A DNA stretch of 64,000 nt from Actinoallomurus soli (GTDB lineage: Bacteria; Actinomycetota; Actinomycetes; Streptosporangiales; Streptosporangiaceae). The translations under genes and the position numbers were made by a program. Under the pieces are notes generated by a model. The model saw only the letters and a program-made list of their open reading frames with translations. It had not been told where the DNA came from and made no database searches. The DNA is taken from NCBI RefSeq assembly GCF_024055715.1, contig NZ_JAMXMV010000001.1, positions 558,001-622,000 of the forward strand, written 5' to 3'. Position 1 is the first letter of the stretch, and each line of letters opens with the position of its first letter. Below are positions 7,616 through 16,481 of the stretch, one piece after another.

Positions 7616-8845
7616 TCAGTTCAGAGGGCCGGGCAGGCGCTCGGCGGCCGCGGCGCGTACGGCGGGTTCCTCGGCGTCCTCATGGCGGAGCCGGCGCAGC
7701 CGGGCCTGGGTCGCGCCGTCGAGGGGCACCGCCCCGGCGGCGACGCGGCGCGCGCCGCTCTCGCAGTCCCACAGGGCCTCCACCAGGTACGGCTCCGCGA
7801 CGTGCGCGTCGATCCTGGACAGCGCGCCCAGCAGGTTGGCGCGCAGCCCCGACGAGGCGCTCTCCTCCCAGCCGTACAGCAGCAGCGGGATCGCGGGCCG
7901 GGATCGCAGCCGGCCGAGCCCGTCGGCGGGCACCGCGGCCAGGTCCCAGTCCTCCTCGTCGAGGGCCGTCTCGAGGGCCTCCAGGAGCGGCGGGGCGTCG
8001 GACTCCGTTCCGTGCGCGGCCAGCACGTCCATGCCGACGTCCTGGTAGGACCGCTGTTCCGCGGCCCACGCGCGGGCGCGGCCCAGGGCGACGGGACCCA
8101 GGTCGCGTACGGCGCGGCACAGGGGGCCGTCGTAGGCGCCACCCGGCAGGAGCTCCTCGGCCAGGTCGAGGACCAGGGGGCTGCGGCGGCGGCCGAGTTC
8201 GAGGATGGCGGCGGTGGCGCCCTCGCCGTCCGCGCGGACGAGCGCGGCCAGGTCGGCGTCGGAGCGGCCGGTGAGTGAGGGTCTCGGCTCGTGCGGGCGT
8301 TGTTCCGGTCTGCGGGCGGCGGCGATCCTCGGCTGGCGGCGGGCCCACATCCGGGTGACCGCCCCGTCCACCCCGCACAGCCAGGCGAGGGCGCGGTCGT
8401 CACAGCGGGCCGCCGCGACCTCGTCCAGTCCCTCCGCCAGGGCGGGGTCGTCGAGCTCCACGAGGGACTGCAGGGCGGTGTACCAGTTCTGCCCCTCGGC
8501 GGCGTACCGGCGCAGCGGCACGGCGGCCTCCCGCCGGCCGAGGCGGACGAGATGGGACAAAACGTCCAGGGCCAGGGTGGTGCGGTCCGGCTCGGTGTCC
8601 AAGCGATCGATGGGATCGAATATGTGTTCGACGATGGGGCCGATCTCCAGCTCCAGGTCGAGGATCAGTCGCGCGTAGTAGAGTCCACGCTCCTCAAGGG
8701 TGTCCCATCGAGGATCGCGGCTCACGCAGTCGAAGACGAGGTCGCGCGCGCCGGGCGTGCCGGCGGCACGGCGTGCGGCGCAGCCCCGGCCGCGCTGCAG
8801 GCGGCCGTGCAGTGACTCCGCCGGGTGAATGACGATGGGTTCCAC
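7616..8845 (-). CDS. HEAT-repeat-like protein of unknown function
   Basis: About 409 aa from GTG 8845. The second half is built of helical pairs resembling HEAT or PBS-lyase repeats, for example ALGRARAWAAEQRSYQDVG, PPLLEALETALDEEDWD, LRANLLGALSRIDAHV and ARLRRLRHEDAEEPAVRAA. The N-terminal half has a charged helical region (LILDLELEIGPIVEHIFDP). No catalytic motif or signal peptide is visible. Such proteins act as binding scaffolds, and this one is best left as hypothetical. GTG 8845 is the first plausible start after the stop of the Lrp gene 41 bases upstream; the ribosome site is weak and a TTG slightly upstream is an alternative. Being codirectional with the Lrp gene, it may be co-transcribed with it. 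Confidence 0.75.
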   Translation of the reverse strand: MEPIVIHPAESLHGRLQRGRGCAARRAAGTPGARDLVFDCVSRDPRWDTLEERGLYYARLILDLELEIGPIVEHIFDPIDRLDTEPDRTTLALDVLSHLVRLGRREAAVPLRRYAAEGQNWYTALQSLVELDDPALAEGLDEVAAARCDDRALAWLCGVDGAVTRMWARRQPRIAAARRPEQRPHEPRPSLTGRSDADLAALVRADGEGATAAILELGRRRSPLVLDLAEELLPGGAYDGPLCRAVRDLGPVALGRARAWAAEQRSYQDVGMDVLAAHGTESDAPPLLEALETALDEEDWDLAAVPADGLGRLRSRPAIPLLLYGWEESASSGLRANLLGALSRIDAHVAEPYLVEALWDCESGARRVAAGAVPLDGATQARLRRLRHEDAEEPAVRAAAAERLPGPLN

Positions 8846-8886
8846 TGCTGCAGGATGCGCACTCGACCACAAATCGGGCAAGCCAA

Positions 8887-9858
8887 TTACGGGAACAACG
8901 TCGCGCCCGCTCCTTTGACCGTACGGATCACCGGCGCGGTCTCCACGTGACGGACGCCCTCCAGCGCGCCGACCCGCTCGGTCAGGTACCGGTAGAGATG
9001 GTGTGGGTCCCGGCACGTCACGGCGACCAGCAGGTTGGTCGGCCCCGTGGTGGCCGCCGCGAAGGCCACTTCGGTGTGCCCGGCCAGGGCCTCGCCGGCG
9101 GCCGCGAGCCGGGACGGCTCGACCGACAGCCACAGCCGCGCCTCGACCGGGTAGCCGAACAGCTCCGCCGGCAGGTCCAGGTCGTAGAACAGCACACCGG
9201 CCCGGCGGAGCTGATCCATGCGCCGCCGGACCGTGGACTGTGACCATCCGGTGGCGGAGGCCAGCTCGGCGTGGCCGGCGCGCCCGTCGACGGACAGCGC
9301 CGCCAGCAGCGCGTAGTCGGTCTCGCTGAGCGCGACCGGTTCGTCGCCCGGCACGGGCGGGTCCGGCCGGAGGCGCTCGGCCTGCTCCGGCGGCAGCGAC
9401 CGCGCGCCCGCCCAGCCGATCGGCCCGCCCACGAACTGGTGCAGGAGCGCGTGCGCGGTGACCGACGACACGCGGCCCGTGCGCGGCAGCTTCTGCAGCA
9501 GCAGGTCGGCGCGCTCCTCCGGCGTGCGGCTCATCGTCCCGCAGGCGATCTCCGTGCCGCCGGAGAGCAGGTGGACCCAGTAGGTGTCGGGGCGCCGGGC
9601 GAGCGCGGCGGCGATCGCGCCGGCCGCGTCGGGTGTGGCCCGGAGCCGGATGGCCCAGGAGACCAGGCCGACCCGGAGCGGGTCGACGGCCCCGACGACG
9701 CGCAGCGCCCCGGCCGTGCGGAGCCGCCGGTAGCGGCGGGCGATCGTCTGGTCGGAGACCCCGAGCACCTCGCCGATCCTGCTGAAGGGGGCCCGGCCGT
9801 CGATCTGCAACGCGTGGACGAGGTGACGGTCCAGCTCGTCGAGCGTGGGGAATCTCAC
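8887..9858 (-). CDS. Lrp/AsnC family regulator with two AsnC HTH-sensor units
   Basis: About 323 aa, twice the size of a simple Lrp. The first helix-turn-helix is LDRHLVHALQIDGRAPFSRI followed by GEVLGVSDQTIARRYRRL. The second is DYALLAALSVDGRAGHAELA followed by SATGWSQSTVRRRMDQLRRAG. Each is followed by a RAM-like sensor stretch, the last being VEARLWLSVEPSRL...VTCRDPHHLYRYLTERV. Duplicated Lrp proteins are common in actinomycetes and may bind DNA as pseudo-dimers. Start: GTG codons at 9861 and 9858 both fit. It is divergent from a DHA2 exporter starting at 9970, which is its likely target; the 108-base gap contains the shared control region. Confidence 0.88.
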   Translation of the reverse strand: MRFPTLDELDRHLVHALQIDGRAPFSRIGEVLGVSDQTIARRYRRLRTAGALRVVGAVDPLRVGLVSWAIRLRATPDAAGAIAAALARRPDTYWVHLLSGGTEIACGTMSRTPEERADLLLQKLPRTGRVSSVTAHALLHQFVGGPIGWAGARSLPPEQAERLRPDPPVPGDEPVALSETDYALLAALSVDGRAGHAELASATGWSQSTVRRRMDQLRRAGVLFYDLDLPAELFGYPVEARLWLSVEPSRLAAAGEALAGHTEVAFAAATTGPTNLLVAVTCRDPHHLYRYLTERVGALEGVRHVETAPVIRTVKGAGATLFP

Positions 9859-9969
9859 CACGCAACCGTATCCCGTGTCGGTAAACGCCAGATGGCGGCT
9901 TCCGGCTGGAGAATCCCGTCCGCAGTGGCGAAGGTGAGGACCTCCCCATCGACCGGAAGGAATCCTCAC

Positions 9970-11442
9970 ATGCGCAAATGGTGGCCCCTCGTGGCGGTCT
10001 GCCTCGGGGCCTTCATGCTGCTCGTCGACGTCACGATCGTGACCGTCGCGCTGCCCGGAATGGCCCGGAGCCTCCACGCGTCGTTCTCGGCCCTGCAGTG
10101 GGTGCTGGACATCTACGCGCTCGCCCTGGCCGCGCTCCTGCTGGGCGCCGGATCGGTGGCGGACCTGTTCGGGGCGCGCAGGGTGTACGTCGCGGGGCTC
10201 GCGCTGTTCGCCGCCGCCTCCCTCGCCTGCGGACTGGCGCCGAACGCCGCGACCCTCATCGCCGCGCGCGGCGCGCAGGGGGTGGGCGGCGCGGCCATGT
10301 TCACCACGACCCTGGCGCTCCTGAACAGCACCTACCAGGGCCGGGACCGGGGCGTCGCGTTCGGCGTCTGGGGCGCGGTCAACGGTCTGGCCGCGGCGGG
10401 CGGCCCGATCCTCGGCGGCCTGCTCACCCAGCACGTGAACTGGCGGTCCATCTTCCTGGTCAACCTGCCGGTCACCGTCATCGCGATCGTGCTCACGCTC
10501 GCCGTCGTCGGAGAGTCGCGGCGGACCGGCCGGGCGCGGATCGACCTGCCGGGGATGACGTCCTTCACCGCCTGCGCGGGCACCCTGACCTACGGGCTCA
10601 TCCGGGCGGGCGACGACGGTTTCACCGCCGCGACGCCGCTCACGATGTTCGCCCTGGCCGCCGTCACCCTGGCCGTCTTCGTCGTCGTCGAGAGGCGGGC
10701 TCCGCACCCGCTGCTCGATCTCGGCCTGTTCCGCAACCGGTCGTTCGTCGCCGTGCTGATCGCCGGCGCCCTCCTGATGGCCTCGGCGTTCGCGTGCCTG
10801 GCGTTCACCTCCCTGTGGCTGCAGGGCGCTCTGGGCCTCGGGCCGGTACGGGCCGGGGCCGCCCTCATCCCGCTCGCCCTGGCGTCCTTCCTGGTGTCCG
10901 CCGCCGGGGCACGGCTGCTGCACGGCGTCCCGCCCCGGCTGAGCATCGGGATCGGGCTGCTGCTGATCGGTGCCGGCTCGGGCCTGCAGGCCGTCCTGGA
11001 CGCCGGGTCCACCTCGACCGCGATCATCCCGGGGCTGATCGTCGGTGGTGTCGGCGTCGGGGCCGCCATCCCCGTCCTGTCGGCGGCGGCGATGGGCGCG
11101 GTCCCGCCGGAGCGCGGCGGGATGGCCGGTGGCGCCCTCAACACGTTCCGGCAGCTCGGGTACGCCCTCGGCGTCGCCGTGCTCGGCATCGTCTTCCGCG
11201 GCCGGATCGAGCACGTGCTGACCGGGCACGTCGCGGATCCGCACGCGATGGCCGGTGCGGCGAGCGGCGGACAGGCGCCCCGGCTGCCGATCGTCCGCGC
11301 GGCCGTCGCCTCGGGGCTGAACGAGGTCTACGCCGTCTCGGCCGGCCTGGGCATCGCGGCCGGGATCGTCGTCCTGGCGCTCGTACGGCCGCCGCGGCGG
11401 GCCGTACGGCCGGAGCCGCGGCGGGAGAGGGCCGCGGCCTGA
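9970..11442 (+). CDS. DHA2 family MFS multidrug exporter
   Basis: 490 aa with about 14 hydrophobic helices. Helix 1 carries FMLLVDVTIVTVALPG, the typical DHA2 (EmrB/QacA) variant of the D1 motif. Motif A-like GSVADLFGARRVY follows helix 2, and motif C (GPILGGLLTQHVNWRSIFLVNLP) ends helix 5; the latter is seen as GPILGGLL and WRSIFLVNLP. Such pumps export hydrophobic or cationic compounds in exchange for protons. ATG 9970 is preceded by GGAAGGA. Divergent Lrp-like regulator suggests ligand-controlled expression. Substrate unknown. Confidence 0.92.
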   Translation: MRKWWPLVAVCLGAFMLLVDVTIVTVALPGMARSLHASFSALQWVLDIYALALAALLLGAGSVADLFGARRVYVAGLALFAAASLACGLAPNAATLIAARGAQGVGGAAMFTTTLALLNSTYQGRDRGVAFGVWGAVNGLAAAGGPILGGLLTQHVNWRSIFLVNLPVTVIAIVLTLAVVGESRRTGRARIDLPGMTSFTACAGTLTYGLIRAGDDGFTAATPLTMFALAAVTLAVFVVVERRAPHPLLDLGLFRNRSFVAVLIAGALLMASAFACLAFTSLWLQGALGLGPVRAGAALIPLALASFLVSAAGARLLHGVPPRLSIGIGLLLIGAGSGLQAVLDAGSTSTAIIPGLIVGGVGVGAAIPVLSAAAMGAVPPERGGMAGGALNTFRQLGYALGVAVLGIVFRGRIEHVLTGHVADPHAMAGAASGGQAPRLPIVRAAVASGLNEVYAVSAGLGIAAGIVVLALVRPPRRAVRPEPRRERAAA

Positions 11443-11649
11443 CCGCAGCCCGGGCGAGCCGCGGCCTCGGCGGAGCGCCGGCGGGCCGCGGCCTGACCGC
11501 TGCCCCGGCGGGCCTCGGCCTGGTCGGCGCCCGGCCGGAGCCGTAGCCTGGGCGGAGCGTCGGCCGGCCCGGCCTGACCGCTGCTCCGGCGGGCCGTGGC
11601 CTGGGCGGGGACTCGGCCGCCGCGGGCCGGCCGGGGCCGGCGGGCGGCG
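11436..11649. repeat. GC-rich degenerate repeats between convergent genes
   Basis: Three clear copies of a unit GCGGCCTGACCGC then AGCCC/TGCCCC/TGCTCC and GGCGGGCC, at about 11433, 11485 and 11567, with decayed copies between. They begin at the exporter stop codon and run to the stop of the next gene. No other function is visible. Confidence 0.65.
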
Positions 11650-12288
11650 TCACAGGCGCCAGCGGCCCTGGCTCAGGACGTTGACCGCCTCGGCCTCCCC
11701 CGTCAGCTCCACCCGAGCGGCGTCCTTGCGGCCGAGGGCCCACAGCGTCAGCTCGCTCGGCCTGCCGTGCACCCGGACCAGCCTGCCGCCCTTGGTGACG
11801 CGCCGGCTGCGGCCGGCCGGGTCGACCAGGGTGATCTCGACGGGCAGCCGTCGCAGGACGAGCCTGGCCATCCCCAGCCGCCGCCACAGCTGCTCCTCGA
11901 ACGCCTCGGGCAGCTCGCGCGGCTCCCAGCCCTCACCGGCGCGGCGCACGTCCTCGTGGTGCACGAAGTACTCGATGGTGTTGGCCGCGGCGTCGACGGC
12001 CGCGAGCGTGAACGGCGACCAGGCCGGCGGCCCGGCCCGGAAGCGCGCGACGAGGTCGGCGTACGGCGTGGCGTCGCGGACCCCGAGGCGAACCTTCTCG
12101 GTGTAGCCCGCCAGGAGCGGGATCATGACACCCGGGGCGGAGTCGGGCCGGTGCTCCCGGACGACGAGGTGGGCGGCCAGGTCGCCGGTGGTCCACCCCT
12201 GGCAGAGGGTGGGCGCGTCGGGACCGGCCTGGATCAGGGCGTCGCTGAGGGCGTGGCGCTCGGCGCGCGCCCAGTTCTGGTTCCCCAT
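11650..12288 (-). CDS. TIGR03085/maleylpyruvate-isomerase-like metal-binding protein
   Basis: 212 aa from ATG 12288. The N-terminal helix bundle has WARAERHALSDALIQAGPDAP, TLCQGWTTGDLAAHLVVREHRP and later EYFVHHEDVRRAGEGWEPR. These are the hallmark pieces of the actinobacterial DinB-like/mycothiol-dependent fold; the His of AAHLVVREH and the HHED pair are candidate metal ligands. The C-terminal half ending LRRLPVEITLVDP...VHGRPSELTLWALGRK is the SCP2-like MDMPI_C part. The family TIGR03085 has no fixed role; mycothiol-dependent isomerase or transferase activity is possible. It is divergent from the ABC exporter operon with about 100 bases between them. Confidence 0.85.
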   Translation of the reverse strand: MGNQNWARAERHALSDALIQAGPDAPTLCQGWTTGDLAAHLVVREHRPDSAPGVMIPLLAGYTEKVRLGVRDATPYADLVARFRAGPPAWSPFTLAAVDAAANTIEYFVHHEDVRRAGEGWEPRELPEAFEEQLWRRLGMARLVLRRLPVEITLVDPAGRSRRVTKGGRLVRVHGRPSELTLWALGRKDAARVELTGEAEAVNVLSQGRWRL

Positions 12289-12390
12289 CTGGCGATGGTA
12301 GGCCCGCTCTTCCCCGGAGGGCGGAATAACCCGTCGTTGTCGCGTGATAGGGATTATCGGCCCCACTATCTGCCACGAGAGGGGACTTTG

Positions 12391-14202
12391 TTGTCACAAA
12401 AGGTGACATCGGACATCCTAAAAAAGGGCGCGAGCGTCCTGTGGGTCGCCGCCCGGGCCGAGCCGCGTCTCCTCATCGCCGCCGTGCTCAGCAGCGGGCT
12501 GTACGCGGCGACGACCGTGGGCAGCGCCTCGGTCCTCGGCCGGGTGACTCAAGACGTCGTGCTGCCCGCCTTCCGCGACGGCCGTACGACCATGGGCACG
12601 CTGGTCCTCGGCGGCCTGGCGATCGTCGGCGTGGCACTCCTCAAGGCGCTCGGCGTCGCGGGACGGCGACTCTACGCCGGGATGGTCCAGTACAACATGC
12701 AGGCCGCCTACCGGCGCGCGGTCACCCGTCAGTACCTCCGGCTGCCCCTGGCCTGGCACCAGCGGCATCCCACCGGCCGGCTCCTGTCCAACGCCAACGC
12801 CGACGTCGAGGCCGCCTGGGCGCCGCTCGCCCCGCTGCCGATGGCGCTCGGGGTCGTGCTGATGCTCGTCATCGCCGCGATCGCCATCCTCGCCACCGAC
12901 CTCGTCGTGGCGATCGTCGGCTTCCTCGTCTTCCCCGCGATCGCCGGCCTGAACGTGATCTACCAGCGGCGGCTCGCCCCGGTCGCCGCGCACGCGCAGC
13001 GCCTGCGGGCGGGGGTCAGCGAGGTCGCGCACGAGAGCTTCGAGGGCGCGCTGGTCGTCAAGACGCTGGGCCGCGAGGCCGACGAGACCGAGCGCTTCGC
13101 CGCCGTCGCGGCCGAACTGCGCGAGGCGAACGTCGCGGTCGGCCGCCTGCGCGGGCTGTTCGACCCCGTCCTGGAGGCCCTGCCGAACCTCGGCGTGCTC
13201 GCGGTCCTGCTCGTCGGGTCGATCCGGCTGCGGTCCGGCGCGATGTCACCGGGGGACCTGGTGCACGTCGCGTACCTGTTCACCCTGCTGTCCTTCCCGA
13301 TCAGGGCGCTCGGCTGGGTCCTGGCCGAGGTGCCGCGCAGCGTCGTCGGCTGGGAACGGGTGCAGAACGTCCTGGAGGCCACCGGCTCGCTGCCGTACGG
13401 CGACCGGTCCGTCGAGGGTGCGGGACCGGCGCGGCTGGAGGTGCGCGCGGTGCGGTTCGGCTACACCGACGACGACGTCCTGCACGACGTCGCCTTCACC
13501 GCCGAGCCGGGCCGTACGATCGCGGTCGTCGGCCCCACCGGCTCGGGCAAGTCGACGCTCACGAACCTCCTCGTCCGGCTCGTCGACCCGGCGGGCGGGC
13601 AGGTCCTGCTCGACGGCGTCGACGCGCGCGACGTGAAACGGCACGGCCTGTCGGCGACGACGGCGCTGGTGCCCCAGCAGGCGTTCCTGTTCGACGACAC
13701 CGTGCGCGGCAACGTGGCGCTCGGCCTGGACGTCCCCGACGAGGACGTGTGGGAGGCGCTGCGGCTGGCCCAGGCCGACGGGTTCGTCTCGGCGCTGGCG
13801 GACGGCCTCGACACCCACGTGGGGGAACGGGGCGCCACGCTGTCCGGCGGGCAGCGGCAGCGGCTCGCGCTGGCCCGCGCCCTCATCCGCCGCCCGCGGC
13901 TCCTGGTGCTCGACGACGCGACCTCCAGCGTCGACCCCCAGGTCGAGGCCCGCATCCTCGACGGCCTGCGGGACTCGGCCGCCACCGTGGTGGTCGTGGC
14001 CTACCGGAAGGCGACGATCGAGCTGGCCGACGACGTCGTCTACATCGAGCGCGGCCGGGTCGTCGCCCAAGGCCCGCACAAGGAACTGCTGGAACGATCC
14101 GCCGGATACCGGGCCCTCGTCACCGCCTACGAGCGCGCCGCCGAGGAGCCCGTACCGGATGAGGACGAGGAGAACGAGGAGAACGAGGAGGCCGTGGCAT
14201 GA
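12391..14202 (+). CDS. ABC exporter half-transporter with degenerate ATP site (subunit 1)
   Basis: About 603 aa: six-helix transmembrane domain (residues about 1-320) fused to an ATP-binding domain. The Walker A is GPTGSGKST, Q-loop VPQQAFLFDD, signature LSGGQRQR, Walker B LLVLDDATSSVD and H-loop VAYRKAT. The catalytic glutamate after Walker B is Asp and the switch histidine is Tyr, so its own Walker A/B face forms a non-hydrolysing site. TTG at 12391 (or 12388) was chosen because AGAGGGGA lies just upstream; GTG 12403 is an alternative. It overlaps the next gene by 4 bases (ATGA), giving translational coupling and a 1:1 heterodimer. Exports a lipid, peptide or drug; substrate unknown. Confidence 0.92.
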   Translation: MSQKVTSDILKKGASVLWVAARAEPRLLIAAVLSSGLYAATTVGSASVLGRVTQDVVLPAFRDGRTTMGTLVLGGLAIVGVALLKALGVAGRRLYAGMVQYNMQAAYRRAVTRQYLRLPLAWHQRHPTGRLLSNANADVEAAWAPLAPLPMALGVVLMLVIAAIAILATDLVVAIVGFLVFPAIAGLNVIYQRRLAPVAAHAQRLRAGVSEVAHESFEGALVVKTLGREADETERFAAVAAELREANVAVGRLRGLFDPVLEALPNLGVLAVLLVGSIRLRSGAMSPGDLVHVAYLFTLLSFPIRALGWVLAEVPRSVVGWERVQNVLEATGSLPYGDRSVEGAGPARLEVRAVRFGYTDDDVLHDVAFTAEPGRTIAVVGPTGSGKSTLTNLLVRLVDPAGGQVLLDGVDARDVKRHGLSATTALVPQQAFLFDDTVRGNVALGLDVPDEDVWEALRLAQADGFVSALADGLDTHVGERGATLSGGQRQRLALARALIRRPRLLVLDDATSSVDPQVEARILDGLRDSAATVVVVAYRKATIELADDVVYIERGRVVAQGPHKELLERSAGYRALVTAYERAAEEPVPDEDEENEENEEAVA

Positions 14203-15974
14203 CGGCCGTGCAGACCCAGCCGCGGTCCGGGCTCGCCACGCTCCGGCGCGGCCTGGCCCTGACCCCGGAGTTCCGGCGCGGCATCACCGGCACGCTGCTG
14301 CTCGCGCTGGTCGCCACCGCCGGGCGCGTCGTCGTCCCGGTGGCCGTGCAGCAGACCATGGACCGGGGGCTGCGCGCCCACGGCGGGCCGGACATCGGCT
14401 TCATCCGCACCGCCGTCATCCTGTGCGCCGTCGCCGTCCTCATGACGGCCGTCGCCGCGTACCTGATGAACATCCGGCTGTACCGCACCAGCGAGAACGG
14501 CCTGGCGGCGCTGCGCGTCCGCGCGTTCCGGCACGTGCACGACCTGTCGATGCTGACCCAGAGCGGCGAGCGGCGCGGGTCGCTCGTCTCCCGCGTCACC
14601 AGCGACGTCGACCAGATGAGCCAGTTCATGCAGTACGGCGGCCTGATGATCATCATTGCGGGCGGCCAGCTCATCGTGGCCACCGTGCTCATGGCCGTCT
14701 ACTCCTGGCCGCTCGCGCTGCTGGTCTGGGCCGTCTTCGCGCCGCTGGCGTTCGCGCTGCGGATCTTCCAGCGCTGGCTGTCGAAGGCGTACGGCGCGGT
14801 GCGCGAGCGCGTCGGCGACATGCTGTCGGCGGTCGGCGAGTCGGTCGTGGGCGCGCCGGTGATCCGCGCGTACGGCGCCGAGGAGCGGACCGCCCGCCGG
14901 ATCGACGAGTCCGTGGGCGCGTACCGCGACGCGCAGGTACGGGCACAGAGCCTCGTCGCCCTGACCTTCCCCTCGACCGAGCTGGCCGCGGCGATCGCGA
15001 CCGCCGGGGTCGTCATGGCCGGCACGGCGCTGGGCGTCGGGGGGCACCTCACGGCCGGGAAGCTCGTGGCGTTCCTGTTCCTCGTGACGTTGTTCGTCAG
15101 CCCCCTGCAGGTGGCCACCGAGGTCCTCAACGACGCCCAGAACGCCATCGCCGGCTGGCAGCGTGTGCTCGGCGTGCTGGACATGACGCCGGACGTGGCC
15201 GACCCGGGCCCCGCCGGGGTGGAGCTGCCCCGTGGCGCGATCGACGTGCGGTTCGAGGACGTGTCGTTCGCCTATCCCGGCGGGCCCACCGTGCTGCACG
15301 ACGTGTCCGCGCGGATCGCGCCGCGCTCCCGGATCGCGGTCGTGGGGGAGACGGGCTCGGGCAAGACGACCTTCGCCAAGCTGCTGACCCGGATGATGGA
15401 CCCGGCGTCGGGGCGCGTGCTGATCGACGGGGTGCCCCTGACCGAGGTGCGGTTCTCCTCGCTGCGCGAGCGGATCGTCATGGTCCCGCAGGACGGCTTC
15501 CTGTTCGACGCGTCCCTGGCGGACAACATCCGGTTCGGGCGGCCGGAGGCCTCGGACGAGGACATCCACCGGGTGCTGACCGAGCTCGGGCTGGGCGACT
15601 GGCTGGACGGCCTCCCGGAGGGGCCGGCGACCCCGGTCGGGCAGCGCGGCGAGTCGCTGTCGGCGGGGGAGCGGCAGCTGGTGGCGCTGGCCCGTGCGTA
15701 CCTCGCCGACCCGGACCTGCTCGTCCTGGACGAGGCGACCTCCGCCGTCGACCCGGCCACCGAGGTGCGCCTGCAGCGGGCCATCGAAAGCGTCACGCGC
15801 GGCCGTACGGCCGTCTCGATCGCCCACCGGCTGTCCACCGCGGAGGCGGCCGACGAGGTCCTCGTGTTCGATCAGGGACATCTCGTCCAACGCGGTCCAC
15901 ACGCCGCGCTGGTCGCCGAACCGGGACGATATGCCGAGTTGTACGCATCCTGGGCAGCACAGTTGAAGATTTGA
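14199..15974 (+). CDS. ABC exporter half-transporter with canonical ATP site (subunit 2)
   Basis: 591 aa, with a six-helix membrane domain followed by an ATPase domain. Walker A is GETGSGKTT, signature LSAGERQ (instead of LSGGQ), Walker B LLVLDEATSAVD with the catalytic Glu, and H-loop SIAHRLST with the switch His. The altered signature faces the degenerate Walker A/B of subunit 1, while the intact LSGGQ of subunit 1 completes the active site here. This is the asymmetric heterodimeric exporter pattern known from TM287/288 and BmrCD. ATG overlaps the stop of subunit 1. Confidence 0.93.
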   Translation: MTAVQTQPRSGLATLRRGLALTPEFRRGITGTLLLALVATAGRVVVPVAVQQTMDRGLRAHGGPDIGFIRTAVILCAVAVLMTAVAAYLMNIRLYRTSENGLAALRVRAFRHVHDLSMLTQSGERRGSLVSRVTSDVDQMSQFMQYGGLMIIIAGGQLIVATVLMAVYSWPLALLVWAVFAPLAFALRIFQRWLSKAYGAVRERVGDMLSAVGESVVGAPVIRAYGAEERTARRIDESVGAYRDAQVRAQSLVALTFPSTELAAAIATAGVVMAGTALGVGGHLTAGKLVAFLFLVTLFVSPLQVATEVLNDAQNAIAGWQRVLGVLDMTPDVADPGPAGVELPRGAIDVRFEDVSFAYPGGPTVLHDVSARIAPRSRIAVVGETGSGKTTFAKLLTRMMDPASGRVLIDGVPLTEVRFSSLRERIVMVPQDGFLFDASLADNIRFGRPEASDEDIHRVLTELGLGDWLDGLPEGPATPVGQRGESLSAGERQLVALARAYLADPDLLVLDEATSAVDPATEVRLQRAIESVTRGRTAVSIAHRLSTAEAADEVLVFDQGHLVQRGPHAALVAEPGRYAELYASWAAQLKI

Positions 15975-15989
15975 TTTTCCCGACTCCCG

Positions 15990-16032
15990 CGCCGTTCTCG
16001 CCGGTGAGAGGTGGGTTGCCGCGAGAACGGCG
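15990..16032 (+). terminator. Hairpin after the ABC exporter operon
   Basis: Perfect 12-bp arms CGCCGTTCTCGC (15990-16001) and GCGAGAACGGCG (16021-16032) with a 19-base loop, 15 bases after the stop codon of subunit 2. There is no U-run, as is common in actinomycetes. Confidence 0.75.
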
Positions 16033-16140
16033 GGGAATATCGACGGCAGAAAACAGTCTTTCGCACCGGGGCGTGTGACAGAGCACCGAACTTGGTAAAC
16101 TCAAACCGGTTGTTGTCGTAGTTCCACGTTCGTTTGCCAG

Positions 16141-16169
16141 ACGCCCGCGGACCGATGACTGGCGGGCGT
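16141..16169 (+). promoter_or_regulatory. Structured leader hairpin upstream of the cold-shock gene
   Basis: Arms ACGCCCGC (16141-16148) and GCGGGCGT (16162-16169), followed by a pyrimidine-rich stretch. GCCAG/CTGGC around it offers a competing pairing. It lies about 90 bases before the cold-shock start. It could be an upstream terminator or a temperature-sensitive leader; the sequence alone does not decide. Confidence 0.45.
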
Positions 16170-16261
16170 GTTCTTGCTTCTTCAAGGGCCTGCGCACACC
16201 CGCGGCAACCACAAAGTGACCCACGACGTGTGGGTTTTGTTTGTCCCGCAAGGAGTTAGGC

Positions 16262-16465
16262 ATGGCCCAGGGCACCGTGAAGTGGTTCAACGCCGACAAG
16301 GGGTTCGGCTTCATCGCCATTGACGGCGGTGGTCCGGACGTCTTCGTTCACTACTCGGCGATCGCCACCTCCGGATACCGGACGCTTGAGGACAATCAGC
16401 GCGTGGAGTTCGAGGTCGTCCAGGGCGACCGCGGCCCGCAGGCGGACCAGGTCCGTCCGCTGTAG
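16262..16465 (+). CDS. CspA family cold-shock protein
   Basis: 67 aa, full-length for the family. [18 protein letters not shown] carries RNP1 (KGFGFI) and DVFVHYSAI is RNP2, the RNA-binding aromatic patches of the five-strand OB fold. ATG 16262 is preceded by AAGGAG. It acts as a cytoplasmic RNA chaperone at low temperature or in general growth. A structured leader of more than 100 bases precedes it. Confidence 0.96.
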   Translation: MAQGTVKWFNADKGFGFIAIDGGGPDVFVHYSAIATSGYRTLEDNQRVEFEVVQGDRGPQADQVRPL

Positions 16466-16481
16466 TTCGGATAACGTTCGG

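Noticed and set aside
8846-9949. Fusion of the HEAT-like gene with a longer upstream frame
   Set aside because: The upstream part is out of frame with, and antisense-phase to, the Lrp codons and is meaningless; the Lrp frame is the real one.
9859-11244. N-terminal extension of the Lrp gene
   Set aside because: It would run antisense through the exporter; the HTH starts right after GTG 9858/9861.
12418-13032. Minus-strand frames over the ABC genes
   Set aside because: Low-complexity shadows; ABC motifs on the plus strand are decisive.
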